From: Chaetomium olivaceum
Lineage: Eukaryota; Ascomycota; Sordariomycetes; Sordariales; Chaetomiaceae
DNA: 64,000 nt
Assembly (NCBI GenBank): GCA_039881045.1
Contig: JAYWVB010000001.1
Location: 496,001-560,000, forward strand
Direction: 5' to 3'
Made by a program: the position numbers and the translations under genes. The notes beneath the pieces are model-generated. The model ran no database searches, was not told where the DNA came from, and was given only the letters and a program-made list of their open reading frames with translations. Positions 53,200-64,000 of the stretch are shown one piece after another. Position 1 is the first letter of the stretch; the number at the start of each line of letters is the position of its first letter.

Positions 53200-54288
53200 G
53201 AGAGCCGATTGTATGTTTGTTTGTTTGTTTATTTATTTGATGGATTGATGGATTGATTTTGGCGAAGACACTTGCCGAGTCGAGAGATGTTCCCAAAATT
53301 CTTCCGAGTCCAAAAGGATCGAGTTGTTAGTTCCTTTTATGCCCGACAAGGACAGAGCTGCTCTTTCCAAGCTTGAAGTGATCGATAGGTGGGGGGACGA
53401 GGGAGTCAATCAGAGGTTCCGTTTGGTCAATCTGTGGAGTCGCCTGCAGCAGCTGCCGGCGTTGTGTCGATGCCTGTTTGTGTTTGGCTTGACACACATA
53501 CTTGTATTTGTAACAAGTTTCGACTCGAGTCCATTCGCAAATGGAAGTGCCGCATGCAGATTTCTGCACAAAAAGTCCTTCAAGTTCCTCAAATTTTGTC
53601 CTTTGGCCCCGCTCCCATCTCTCAAAGATTGGCTGGAAAGATGCCCGAGAGGTTGATGCCCGAGGGGAATCCCGCGACCGCTGTGCCGGCTGATTGGTGT
53701 GCCTGCAACTCTGCAACTCTGCAACTCAAAGTTCTGATGATGAGTTGTCAACGGTTTTGACAGAGCGCGGCGCGAATGAGAAGCGCGGACAGGATCGCGG
53801 GGGTGATCGACCGAGATGCCGTGAGCAGGGGAGATTGATTGGTGGATTGGTGGCTTGTGGTCAGCGGGTCCCGGGGGGAGGTCCCAGGGCGTGCCCAGGC
53901 TGCAGCGCGATAGAGTTCAAAGATAGCGTGCGGTGGGCACTTGCACTGTGGTTTCCTTCGTTGTCTGTGAGACGTTTGGGAGCAGGTGACTCGAGATTTT
54001 GAAGTCACCCGAAGAGATCTCCCAGCTTCCACTGTTTTCTAGTTTTGTTGTGGAAGCCGTTTCTGTTTTGTTGTCCTCAAACAACGAAGGAAAACCTGAG
54101 ACCTGATAGATTTGCCTCATGATCAGGACGGTATCACGCCGCCACGCGATCCGATCCCTCAAGTGCAAGGCCGCCACAGCGCAGCGCCAATCGCCCGAAC
54201 AGGATATAAAGGCTTGCCTTTGCCTTCCCGCTGCCTTCTTACCAACCTGCCCACATTTCTTCAAACACCCGCAAAAGCGACGAAGCCG
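53200..54288. other. Divergent interval upstream of ATG14
   Basis: 1.1 kb between a minus-strand gene and ATG14. It has GTTT/ATTT and GATT simple repeats at 53214-53262 and the inverted copy of a dispersed 30-bp repeat (53423-53452). The ATG14 frame stays open back to an ATG at 54112. No other gene is seen. Confidence 0.45.
53423..53452 (-). repeat. Dispersed 30-bp repeat, copy 2 (inverted)
   Basis: Exact reverse complement of 15127-15156. No part of the broken gene that follows copy 1 is visible beside it. Confidence 0.8.
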
Positions 54289-55845
54289 ATGACGATGAAT
54301 TGCAGCATTTGTCACCGCCCGCACCATGCGAAGAAGCTGCCGTTTCTGTGTGCCGTCGACGCGAGGAACCTCCTCTATGAGAGCCGAGCCAAATACGCCC
54401 AGGCGCTGATCAATAATGAAGATGCTGAGCGCAAGGTTGAAGCCGCTTTAATGAGCGAGGCTGACCGGTTGAGGATCGAGGAGGCTGCTGCTCGCGACCG
54501 AACGAGCCAGATCATTGCGCAGGCCGATCGGTTGAAGAGTGAGATCGACGCTGCGCGGAAGGAGATTGCTGCGAGGAAAGATGCAATCGCGAGGAGGAAA
54601 TCCGATCTGGCATCGGTTTCGGCTGGCACTCTGGCAAGACGCAACAGACAGCTGGAGGAGGCCGAGCGATCTTCTCAAAGGCTGAGGTATAAGTGGAATC
54701 GCTGTGCGGACAGTATCGCCGACGTTAGGGGTTTTCTGTGCGAAGGGTCTGCCAGACTCTATGGCCTTCGTCAAGTCAAGAAGGGCAGCATCAAGCGGTA
54801 TGAGATTGGTGGAGTCGAGATTATAGATCTCCATGCCATGAATAGTAAGTCTTTGTGCACTCGCTTGATGGTTGCCGCCGCCGGAGGAGATGTGTTTTTG
54901 GATTTGTCTGACTCTTGACTGACGATGCTGGCAGGTTTGTCGCCCGAGGTGATTTCGACTTCCCTTGCGCACATTGCCCATATTCTCGTGCTGGCTGCCC
55001 GTTATTTGGGGATTCGGCTGCCGGCAGAGATCACGGTTCCCCATGCAGACTACCCGCGACCAACCATCTTCTCGCTTGTGTCATCTTACAAGCATGGAGA
55101 AGTGGCGTTTCCTGGGTCGTTGGTGTCGCAGATTCCGTCTGTGAGAGACGATGGCTCCGAGCTGGAGCATGTTCCGCGGCCTCGTCCGTTGTTTCTCGAC
55201 AAGTCGCTTCCCACGCTGGCTAAGGAAGATCCCTCCGCATATAAGTTATTCTTGGAGGGGGTGTCTCTGCTGGCATTCGACATCGCTTGGGCGTGCTGCT
55301 CGCAGGGCGTCTCGTTCGGCGACAAGGACTCGTATGAGGATGTGTGTAACATGGGCCAGAATTTGTGGCGTCTCCTCATCGGCGACCAACTGCATCGTCG
55401 GTCTGTCGAGCCGCCTTTCCGCTCCTCGTTCACTCCGCCGACCGGGAGTCCCAGGGATGAAGATCGTGGCGAGATGACCAACACAAAATCGACTATTGGT
55501 CGCTGGTCGCACGGGACGCTGCACAGCTTTCTGGGGGGAGCCGAGGGTACCGAATTCGTCAGGAACTTCAAGATCATGCCGCCCCTCAAGTTGGCAGATC
55601 GACTGAAGAAGCGCCTGTCAAGCGAAGCCCCAATGCTGGAATGGGAGAAGATCGAGGGTGACGAGCTTGATGACGGTTTCGACGACGGCGTGCTGGTGCG
55701 TGGCCATGATAGCGGCGGATCAAGTGCTGGGCGCGGCGACCTCGGAGCTGCGAGCATCATGACGGTGCGGACTGTCGGGTCGAACGGCGGCGTGTCCGAC
55801 AGCGCAAAGAAGACGAGTGGTTGGACGAGGTTGAAGAGCCGGTAG
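54289..55845 (+). CDS. ATG14: Atg14/UVRAG family subunit of PI3-kinase complex I
   Basis: Autophagy-specific partner of Atg6-Vps34-Vps15 that targets the complex to the phagophore site. Exons 54289..54844 and 54935..55845 (intron 90 nt, GTAAGT to GGCAG) give 488 residues. The N-terminus MTMNCSICHRPHHAKKLPFL carries the CxxC motif typical of Atg14. A coiled coil covers about residues 45-160 (AERKVEAALMSEADRLRIEE onward). The conserved core follows in exon 2: LSPEVISTSLAHIAHILVLA, then ARYLGIRLPAEITVPHADYP. Later comes a region with GQNLWRLLIGD and a Gly/Ser-rich end. The related Vps38 would normally lack the N-terminal CxxC, so Atg14 is preferred. The ATG at 54289 is chosen just before the Cys motif. 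Confidence 0.85.
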
Positions 55846-56058
55846 ACAACATAGACTAGACAATGGTTGCAGAGACAAAAGACCGGAGCCCCGTTTCTGG
55901 CCCACCATCCCACCCTATCCCAGAAAGAGCTGATAATGCTCACGGTCTTGATGTGTTCCGGTCCCCATGTTGCCTGTTGTAGTTGAGCCCCTTCTCTGCA
56001 TCGCTTCAGGGACGCGCTATGCCTCCACAGCGGCCTTTCGCTCCGCGTCGAGAAGACT

Positions 56059-59000
56059 CTACTCCTCCTCGCTCTCCTTCTCGGTGGAGTCGTCCCAGAG
56101 AATATTGTCCTCCCTATCCTCTCCAACCCTCGCCTCCCACCTCGCTTGGTTGGCGGCGTGGATCCCCGCGAGAGCAGCCTTGCCCTGAGCAAAAGCGCCT
56201 TTCGCCTGGGGGAGGAAGCGGGGTACCTGTGTACCGGTCTCGAGGATCTCCTCAGTCATAGGAGGCCGCTGCCGACGAGCAGACCGCGCGGCCGCCTCCT
56301 CGAATTCTCGGGCAATCTCCGCCGCCCTCGCTTCCTGCGCCTGTATTTCGGCTTGCACCGCGGCTCGGGCTTCTGCACGGAGCTCCTCGGCTGTGGGCTT
56401 GGCCTTGGCCTTCCCCTTCCCCTTGGGGTCGGCCGGGTCCTCGCCGTCCGAGTCATCCGAGTCCGTGTCGTCCTCCTCTGCCGCAGCCGTCTCCGTCCCA
56501 AAGGATCCGGCCTTGGCCTTGGCCTTCCCCTTCCCCTTGGGGTCGAGCGCATCCTCCTCTGCCTGGGCATCAGCCATCTCCTTGCCATCGGATCCGGCGT
56601 CGCCCTCACCACCACCCTCCACCGTCTCAGGCCCCCACGAGACGCCGGCCTCAGCGGCCATCTGCATCTCATGAACGGCGAGTTCCGCCAGCAGTTCAGC
56701 ACTCAGCTCGTCAGCCTCGTCCGACGAGTTGGTGTTGGCGGCGGCGTTGGCAGCGGCGGCAGCGGCAGCAACACCAGCGGCGGCCCCCATCCTCGACGAC
56801 TCAGCCACGACGGGCTCTTGGGCTTGCGCCTGAGCTTCCGCCTGAGCCCGGAGCCGGGCCAGCAGCGCGCGCCTGCTCTTCGCGGGGAGGATGACCCTGT
56901 GCGCAGCCGGGCCAGCCGGCGCCGGCGACGGCGGCGGGACCGCGACCAGCCGAGGCTCGGCGTCTGCCACTTCGATCGGGGGCGCCGTTGTCGTCGTTGC
57001 CGGGGCCGTCGTCACCGGTGAGTCCGCCCTGAAGACGGACTGGGACACCGGCTGGACGGCCGCCGGGGTCGTCTGAGGGACCGACGTTGTCGGTCCGAAG
57101 TCGATGGGGATGGGCGGGCCCGCAGTGGCGGGTCCGTAGGCGGCGCTGCTGGTGGTGGCGGTGTTGGCGGCAGGGGTGGCGGTGGGCGTGATGGGGAGGG
57201 TGAGGCCGTTGTGTTCGTCCTGTGTGTCCTCATCGGCCTCCTCCTCCCCGGCCTCGTCTCCAGAGAAGGCACCACCAAACAGGGAGTCGTCATCCTCCTC
57301 GTCGTCCTCGTCGACACGCCTGGGGTAGCCGAGGTGCTCCATGTCGTCGTCGGTCAGGGACGTGTCCGACACGTCAGAGTACTCTTCCCGGAGACGGAGG
57401 AATTCAGCGTCGACGTCGTCGAAAACGGGCGCATGCAGCAGACTGTCCTCCTCCGCAGGTGCGGTCTCGGCGTCTGCGTGGTATGCGGCCAACAGCGCGA
57501 GGGTGGCCTCTTCGTTCGCAGCGTCGTTGAGGGCCACCTCCGGCTGCGCCTCCGACCAGAACTGTTGCTGCTGCCGCGGCTGCTGCTCCGGCCAGAACTG
57601 TTGCTGCTGCTGTTGCTGCTGGGTCGGTGGCGCCGACCAGGCCCGCATCAACTCGTCCTCCGCGAAGTCACGGAAAGTGGCGTTCGCCCACTGCTCGGCC
57701 ATCTCCACGTCGGTGCGCAAGCGTGGGTCGATAACCATCTCCGTGTCGGTCTGCTGCATCGGCTCGTCGAAGTCCATCACCGTGTCGGTGTGCCACACCG
57801 GCTCGTTGAAGTCCATCTCCATGTAGTCATGCTGCACCGGTTCGTCGAAGTCCATCTGGTTTTTGGCGCTGGTCGTGGGGAGCTCGCTCATGACGCAGTC
57901 CTCCTCCTCGTTCGAGGTCTCGGTCCCCGTCATGGCCACGTCGCCGTCGGTTGGGATAGGCCATAGTGTATTCTCTATCTCCGCCCATTGTTCGTCGGTG
58001 AGACTAAACTCCCCAACTGGCAGTGACATGTCGACTTCCATAAGGGCGTTCCACGCCGTCTCCACTTCCTGAGCAACGGCTCTCTCGGCCTCAGTTGCTG
58101 TCTGTGGTTCCTGGGCGGGTAGCCACCCGTCAACCCCCTCTCTCTGCTCCACCACAGAGATCGGTTCGGCGGGGTGCTCGACGTCCATCATCACCTCCTC
58201 CTCGTTCGAGGTCTCGGTTTCCGACTTGGTGAGCGGCTCGACGTCCATGGCATCCTCCCCCTCATACGAGGTCTCGATTACCATTGGGATCGGCGTATAA
58301 TAGGCGACGTTGGCCATCGCTTGCTCCTCCGAAGAGGCCGTCAGCTCCGGCGCTTCCGTCGCGGTCGCATCTCCCGCAGCCCTCCACTCCAAAGAAGTCT
58401 CGGGCGCGTCAGCGACGAGGTTCTCCACCTTGACCGTCCTCTCCGAAGGAGTCTCGGGTTCTTCGGCGGTGGCCTCTTCATCAGCCTTCTCCCTCCTCTC
58501 CATAGGAGTCTCGGGTTCCTCGGCGATGCAGTCAACTCCGGCCGTGGCATCTTCCTGCTCCAACACAGGGGGGGTAGGCTCTCCGGCGGGCGACTGTTGG
58601 GGGGTGTTGGTGGCGTTCACCGGCTCTGCGAGTATGGCGGACTCGACCTCCGGTTCCTCAGCCACGTGGGTCACCTCTGCGGCTCCCTCACTCGACCAGA
58701 CGTCCTCGAAAACAATCGAGGCACCTTCGGGGTCGAAGTCGTCGTCGGACTCGTCGTCATCAGACTCATCAGAGTCCTCAGGCTTGGAGTCCTCTGACTC
58801 AGGGAGCGCAAAGCGGACGACCTTGGGAGACGGAGTTTTGGGGGGCTCGGGCTCTTCAGGCGCCGCGGCCTCAACCACGGGGGCAGCGACAGGAGCAACA
58901 ACCTCAGCCACTACCACGGTCTCCTCCTCACCCCGCCCCTCCAGAGAAGGCTTGGGGTGGTCGTCGACCGTGGCGGCGATGGCGAAGTAGCTGTCGACGA

Positions 59001-60929
59001 TGTCGACGACGGTGGTGATGGCGGTGACGGTGTTGTTGTTGGTGTTGTTGGGTCCCACGCCCAACGACCCATCCTGCCGCCTCTCCTCCGCAATTGCGGA
59101 CTCGAGAACGGCCGTCTGGGCGACGACCACAGCGCACGCGGCTTCCCATGCGGCCCTCAGCCGGCTCTCCTCCGCAAGTGCGGACTCGAGCGCGGCCTCG
59201 GCTGACCGATGGGTCTCGGCGGCGGCGGTGCGCTGTTGGGCCTCAGCAGCCGGAGCGCGAGCTCCAGCCGCGTCCTCGGCGGTGGTCGCGGGCGAGACTT
59301 CTGTCGTCTCGCGTGTGGGGTTCCGGCCCCAGTCCCGGTTCCGACGGCGGAAGATTTGGCGCTGAATCTTGGCGTCGGCGGCGTTTCCCATGATGACCTT
59401 GCGATCGGCGGCAATGTGATCGGCATCCCTGGCGGCAGCACGCTCAGCCCGCGCCCGGTCCTCGGCCTGCTGCCGCAGGTGGTCCTGGTACTGCTGCGCC
59501 CTCTAGGCGTCAGCGGTGACCAGTCGCTCCTGGGCAGCGAGAACGAGGCCTTCTTCCCTCTCTTCGGGAAGGTGGGCGGCGGCGGCGGCGGGGATCTCCT
59601 CTGCGGTCGGCGGGGGAGGGGGAGGCAGAAGGAGAGCAGGGTCGGCGAGGCCGGGGGAAGGGGGGGAGGGGCGGCAATGGCGGCCGGGCCGGGGGAGTCG
59701 GCTTCGGCGGCGGGGGAAATAATAAGGGCCGTGTCAGAGGCGGCGACAACGGCGAGAGTGGTGGAGGTGGTGGAGGGAGTGGAGGGAGTGGCCGCGGTAT
59801 CCTCCTCCGTTAGGTCCCAGTCCTCTCGTCCTCGAGTGACGATTCTGCTGACGCGCGTAATTTCCCGTTGCCGGGCCCAGTACTTCTGGAGATACGCAGT
59901 GCGTTTAGCATCGACGCACTTCTGGATCTGGTCCTTGATATCCCGGATCTCTTTTGACTTGACCGTCAACTTGGCCTCCTGCTGGGTGATGCCCAGCTGG
60001 TTACGCTCCATTGCCGCCGCGAGGCGACAAATGGATTGTTCGGCAAAGTAAGCGCTAAAGTCGATCCGGTGACGCAGACGGTAGAAGGGATTCAGAGGGG
60101 GGACCGGACTGGTTTCAGGAACCGCGATTGCGACTCGGCCAGCGAACTCAGTCGGCTTGAGGTTCTTGAACTCCGCGACAGGCCACATCTGAGCTTCGCT
60201 CCAGGCATCGACGGCGTTCAGAGAAGCCCGGGCGACTTCATCGTTCAGCTTTTCGAGTTTGCTCACCTGCTCGCTATACTGACGCTCCCACGAATCGCGT
60301 TCGCGGCGCTTCTCGGTCCGTTTCTCCTCGTCGATGCAGACGATGTCTACAAAGTCTCCAAGCCTGTTCTTACACCAGTCTTTCCAAAGGCCAAAGTGCC
60401 TGAGGGCCGACGGGGCAAAAGGACGAACGACGCGGAGCAGAGAGGGACGACGATACGGCTGCGCATCCAAGAAAGGATGCCAGCGCCAGTAATGGACCTG
60501 AGGACATTGAGGTATCCCCAGGCAGCGTTGATGACGCGATCGCGGACCAGAGTGGCCCAACGAACGGCACCTGCAGATGAACACACCAGGATCTGATAGA
60601 TCCCGGCGGCAATCACGGGGAGGCACTCCCGAAACCAGACGGAGGTGTAGCGGTATACGCTCACCAAGGTAAAGACTACGTAACATGTTAGCCATTTCGG
60701 TCGCGTGCCTGGTCAAGGGAAACTCGATTGATTGCGTTGAGTTCACGGCAACCTGAGATGGCTTACGGAAGGTGATGATGTGGACGTAGTCCACGATCGA
60801 CTGGGGCTCAGAGATAAACTCGCCCGTCACCTCAAAAATGTTGGTGTTGTCATCGCACCACAAATGTGTGCCGATGACGAGGTACAGGTAGGCCGCGAGG
60901 CCGGCGTGAAAAAGAGGATTTGAGTACAT
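56059..60929 (-). CDS. Very large acidic low-complexity protein with an N-terminal membrane region (gene model uncertain)
   Basis: Not a family I recognise. The minus-strand start at 60929 gives MYSNPLFHAGLAAYLYLVIG, a first intron (60766..60676, GTAAGC to CGTAG), then LFTLVSVYRYTSVWFRECLP and VIAAGIYQILVCSSAG: about three membrane helices. Near 60420 the frame changes to one carrying WCKNRLGDFVDIVCIDEEKR and a coiled coil to about 59830. A second change near 59660, in C-rich DNA, leads to the long frame 59502-56059, with an in-frame TAG at 59503-59505 that could be an intron end (CTGAC branch then CCTAG). The C-terminal 1,100 residues are Glu/Ala-rich, with EEPETP repeats, MDFDEPVQH/MDFNEPVWH/MDFDEPMQQ repeats, glutamine runs and two DPKGKGKAKAK blocks. 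A separate gene starting at 59391 (1,110 residues) is the alternative. Confidence 0.5.
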
Positions 60930-63008
60930 CTCTATTGAGCGAAGGGTTTATCACATTAGCCAGACTGTCTCTGCTTGCCCCCATCGCGAGATGAACCGAC
61001 TGATCAACTGGTCGAGCGACCGATGGATCAAAAGTCGGCGGTTTCGCGATGGGAAAATCGGAAGAGAGAAAGAAATACTTACTGGTTGAAAGTCGGCAAG
61101 GGACAAACAATCTTTCTTTGGCAAAAATGCCGCTTGTGCTGGCGATGTTGCTGTGGGAGGATTGTTCGGACTTTCGGTTGGATGTGTTGGACTGAGGAAG
61201 GAAAGAGGAAATTGGGAAGGGAAGAGAGCAAGTGGTGGGGGATATATAGCCGTGGGCGAGAGAGAGCGAACACGTGCAAGGCATGCCGATTTCGAATTTG
61301 CTGGCTGTGAGCCCTACTCTGTGTGTTTACTTGGGATGAGAATAGGAATGGAAGCCCTACTTCCTGCCCGGTTCTCAAACCCCCTCACTGTGCTGGAGTG
61401 GCGGCAACCACTGGGCAAAAACAAGTTGTGAAGCACCAGCCGAGGGCGCAGGGCGCGGGGGTAAACAGCCCGCCTGTTCCAGAACAAGTAGAACAGCGTT
61501 CTGAAGGAGACCTTTCCTGCTCTCACTGTAAACATTGAATCAGCAAGGCAGACTCTGGGTCTTCGGACTCGGGACTCGTCGGCGGAGGCCCGGTGAGACG
61601 GAGATAACCATCTTTTAAGACAACAAGTCAATCAGTTGGCTCACAGCTCACAAAACAAATAATGCTTGCTGTTTAGGCCACATGAACTGGTAGAATTATG
61701 GACCAAATTGTTTACACGTAACATCTTTCACAAATTCCATACTTCCTCATGTATGAAATAGTTAGGCAGGTAAACTCAGGAGTCACTGGGTTTATTCGGA
61801 GTCTCAAAATCTGGGCTGGAGTATACCTGGAGTTTGGCAAGCAAGTGTTGATTGTGTGATACGGTAAAACGCAGACGGAGCGTAAACAGATTAACGCGTG
61901 GTATGTGGCAGTACGCTCATTTCTCAGGTACGGGTAGTGCGTCAACGCGATAGCGAGGCTTTGTTGGGTTTTCATCGCTGCTGGCATTACGGAGACTGGT
62001 CTGGTGTTTTGAGGGTTTGGCATCGTTATCAAGCTGTCAAGTACGAAGATGCTAACTCGACGCGTTTCTTTCAGCGCGTTTATTTTTGAGATCACATTTT
62101 GGATATTCGAGATATTCCTATTTCTCGTGCGTGCTGAGTTAGCAGTTTCAGACAAAAAATACGCGCTTTAGGTTTTGAGCCGGGGAAACGCGAACCCCAA
62201 ATGTGATAATAAATGCCTCTTCGGTTTCTACACTGCCAAATCCACAATAAAACTGAGTTTGAACTCCGTACCATTCCATGCGCATCATTTATCGCCGAGT
62301 CCTCTCCAAGTTGATGCTATTGTTTTGGGCCGGCTTCGATAATTCAGGGGCAAAGTCTTGGCGTCAACAATGGTATTGCACTTGTTCAAGTCTGAACAAT
62401 AAAAATGAACGGCGGAAGTATTTAATGTGTAGAAATTGATCTTTTCTAAAAAGACTCAAGAGTGATCCCACAGAAAGGCAGCTATAATGTGGTGATGGTG
62501 GTCTTTAGGTGAGTTAAAGTTGGTGAGTAGCATGTGCCAACATTGGCCAGGAAGCATCCAAACGCACGCAAGAAGTAAAATGTGATGGCACGATAATACT
62601 TGTTTGACTTCAAATATAATACTCAGTCTTTTATGGAATATTAAGTTGGTTTTCAGTTTCCCTTTTCGCTGCCGATGCGAGTTGTCGTGATGACCTGACG
62701 TTGGGTCGTTGTGCGGGGCAACGCGGAGCCGCAACACCAACTGAGCACCAGAGTGGAGAATGGGGCAGCATCACCATTAACAAACACCAGCATTTCGGGA
62801 TTGACATTGAATGATCATGAATGAAAAAAAGGGCAAGGATATATATTCCCATAATCATGATACAATCCATTCGTCATAGGGTATTATCGCATTTCAACCT
62901 GAGCTTCCCACCCCAAGCCGCGCCGTCGCACCCAACCCATCAATATCAACCATGCCAACCATGCCAACCCAACCCATAAAACACTAAAAACCTCCTTCCC
63001 AAAACCAT
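60930..63008. other. 2.1-kb gene-poor, AT-richer interval
   Basis: Between the large acidic gene (start at 60929) and the 3' end of SPC7. The left 400 bp should hold a promoter. From about 61640 to 62900 the base composition is clearly richer in A and T than the exons around it, and open frames have no family likeness. I see no terminal repeats or transposase remnant, but decayed repeat DNA is possible. Confidence 0.4.
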
Positions 63009-64000
63009 TTACTGCTTCTGCTTCCCCTTCGCCAACAACCTCTGATACAACTCCAAAACAGCCTCATCCCACCCCATCTCCCCACCCTCCTTCCCAACCT
63101 CCTTCTCACCATCACCACCGCCACCAACCTTCCCAATCCTCCCCGCCAAAAACTCCGTCATCTTCCCCACATTAAACGACTCCCCATACACCACCCTCAC
63201 CTCCGGCACAACCACCACCTCAATCCCACCACCACCACCATCCCGACCCTGTGCGCTCAGCGTAAGAACAACCTCAACCCTAGTCTGCAGCGGCGCAACC
63301 AGCACCGACGCCGTGACAGCCACTGCCGAAGGTGACGAAGAGCCGTCTGCCGTGTTGGTGGCAACGACGGCGGTGGTGGTCGGGAAAGACAGGTTCAGTC
63401 GGCGGATGTGCTCCGTCACGGCGTCGGCCTGTTTCCAAGCGGTGCTGACTGTGCTGAGGAGGTGGCGCGGGGAGGTGGGTGGGGAGGTTTGGAGGTGTTC
63501 GCGTAGGTGGCGTAGGAAGAATTGCTTTTCGGGTGGGCATTGCGGTGGGGATTCGGCGATGTAGTGTAGGCTGATGGAGGTGTTTGGCTCCTGCTGCTGC
63601 TGCTGCGCCTTCTTCTTTTGTGGATGCTGGAGGGAGGCAAGGTCGAAGACGAGTTCGATTTCGCGCTTGTAGCGCATCGCGATGGTGGTGCCGGCGATGG
63701 AGGAGATTGCCCAGCCGTGCTGCTTCTCGATTGCGTCTGTCTGGGCTGGGTGTTGTTAGCGTGGGTTGTTTTGTCATGTAGGGCTCGGTGTGTGCTCGCG
63801 GGCTTACCTTTGTGCTTGCGGATCTCCTCCGATGACCACCCCCGGCACTCCTCGCGGATCTTGTCGGCCTCCTTGATCTCTTCCAGATACTGCTGCTTTT
63901 GCTGCGTAAGTGCCTCAACGCTCTGGGTGGACTCGTCCAGTTCTTGGCGTAGTTCGGCGAGTTTTCTTGTCTTTTCCTCGATACTCTTATCCACCGTCGC
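63009..64000 (-). CDS. SPC7: Kinetochore scaffold Spc7/KNL1, C-terminal part, cut by the right window edge
   Basis: KMN-network protein that docks Mis12/MIND and recruits the spindle checkpoint. Visible minus-strand exons are 64000..63808 and 63736..63009, 306 residues. The first shows the end of the coiled coil (EEKTRKLAELRQELDESTQS, then EADKIREECRGWSSEEIRKH). The second opens DAIEKQHGWAISSIAGTTIA, then MRYKREIELVFDLAS, the start of the tandem RWD domain that binds Mis12. It continues with AVTEHIRRLNLSFPTTTAVV and VRVVYGESFNVGKMTEFLAG, ending LLAKGKQKQ. The acceptor AG at 63738-63737 is used, because it keeps GAC in frame. The MELT-repeat N-terminus lies outside the window. Confidence 0.9.

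Noticed and set aside
61712..62155. 147-codon open frame on the minus strand
   Set aside because: It lies in AT-richer gene-poor DNA, has no codon preference, no introns and no family likeness.

Overview
The window is nuclear DNA of a filamentous ascomycete, most likely a Sordariomycete close to the Sordariales/Chaetomiaceae. The basis is: GC-rich exons, many short GT-AG introns (mostly 46-80 nt), one gene about every 3 kb with no operon logic, and a set of mostly single-copy housekeeping genes typical of filamentous fungi. The taxonomic level is an inference from gene style, not a measured relationship.

Layout, left to right: the 5' part of the autophagy/PI3-kinase gene ATG6 (beclin-1, cut by the left edge); VTI1 (v-SNARE); a Pol III tRNA-like gene; SCM3 (centromeric histone chaperone with AT-hooks); CK2 catalytic subunit; a DnaJ/DUF3395-type mitochondrial membrane protein; a NirA/NIT4-like Zn2Cys6 regulator; a broken gene of an expanded fungal family flanked by dispersed repeats; LYS1 (saccharopine dehydrogenase) and IMP dehydrogenase; the IQGAP/RasGAP cytokinesis scaffold; an MFS transporter; an M28-type membrane metallopeptidase; a MARVEL-like four-TM protein; the polarity scaffold SPA2; SSU72 (Pol II CTD phosphatase); NBP2 (SH3 adaptor); MCR1 (mitochondrial NADH-cytochrome b5 reductase); a DUF3807-like protein; a small fungal hypothetical; ATG14; a very large acidic low-complexity protein; and the 3' part of SPC7/KNL1 (cut by the right edge).

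The genes do not form a pathway cluster. Two pairs act together in the cell: Atg6 with Atg14 (PI3-kinase complex I), and Scm3 with Spc7 (kinetochore). They lie at opposite ends of the window and are probably linked by chance.

The accessory material is in the gaps: a decayed PD-(D/E)XK-like gene (15.2-16.2 kb) bracketed by two short repeats that each recur alone elsewhere in the window; a 254-bp element with 34-bp inverted termini (43.4 kb); and a degenerate array built on a GTCA-nTTTAT-GAC unit (50.4-50.8 kb).

Several conserved genes need a one-base frame change where no intron fits (SCM3, IQGAP, the MFS transporter, the DUF3807-like gene, the 56-61 kb gene). Most lie in homopolymer or low-complexity stretches, which points to residual indels in the assembly more than to pseudogenes.
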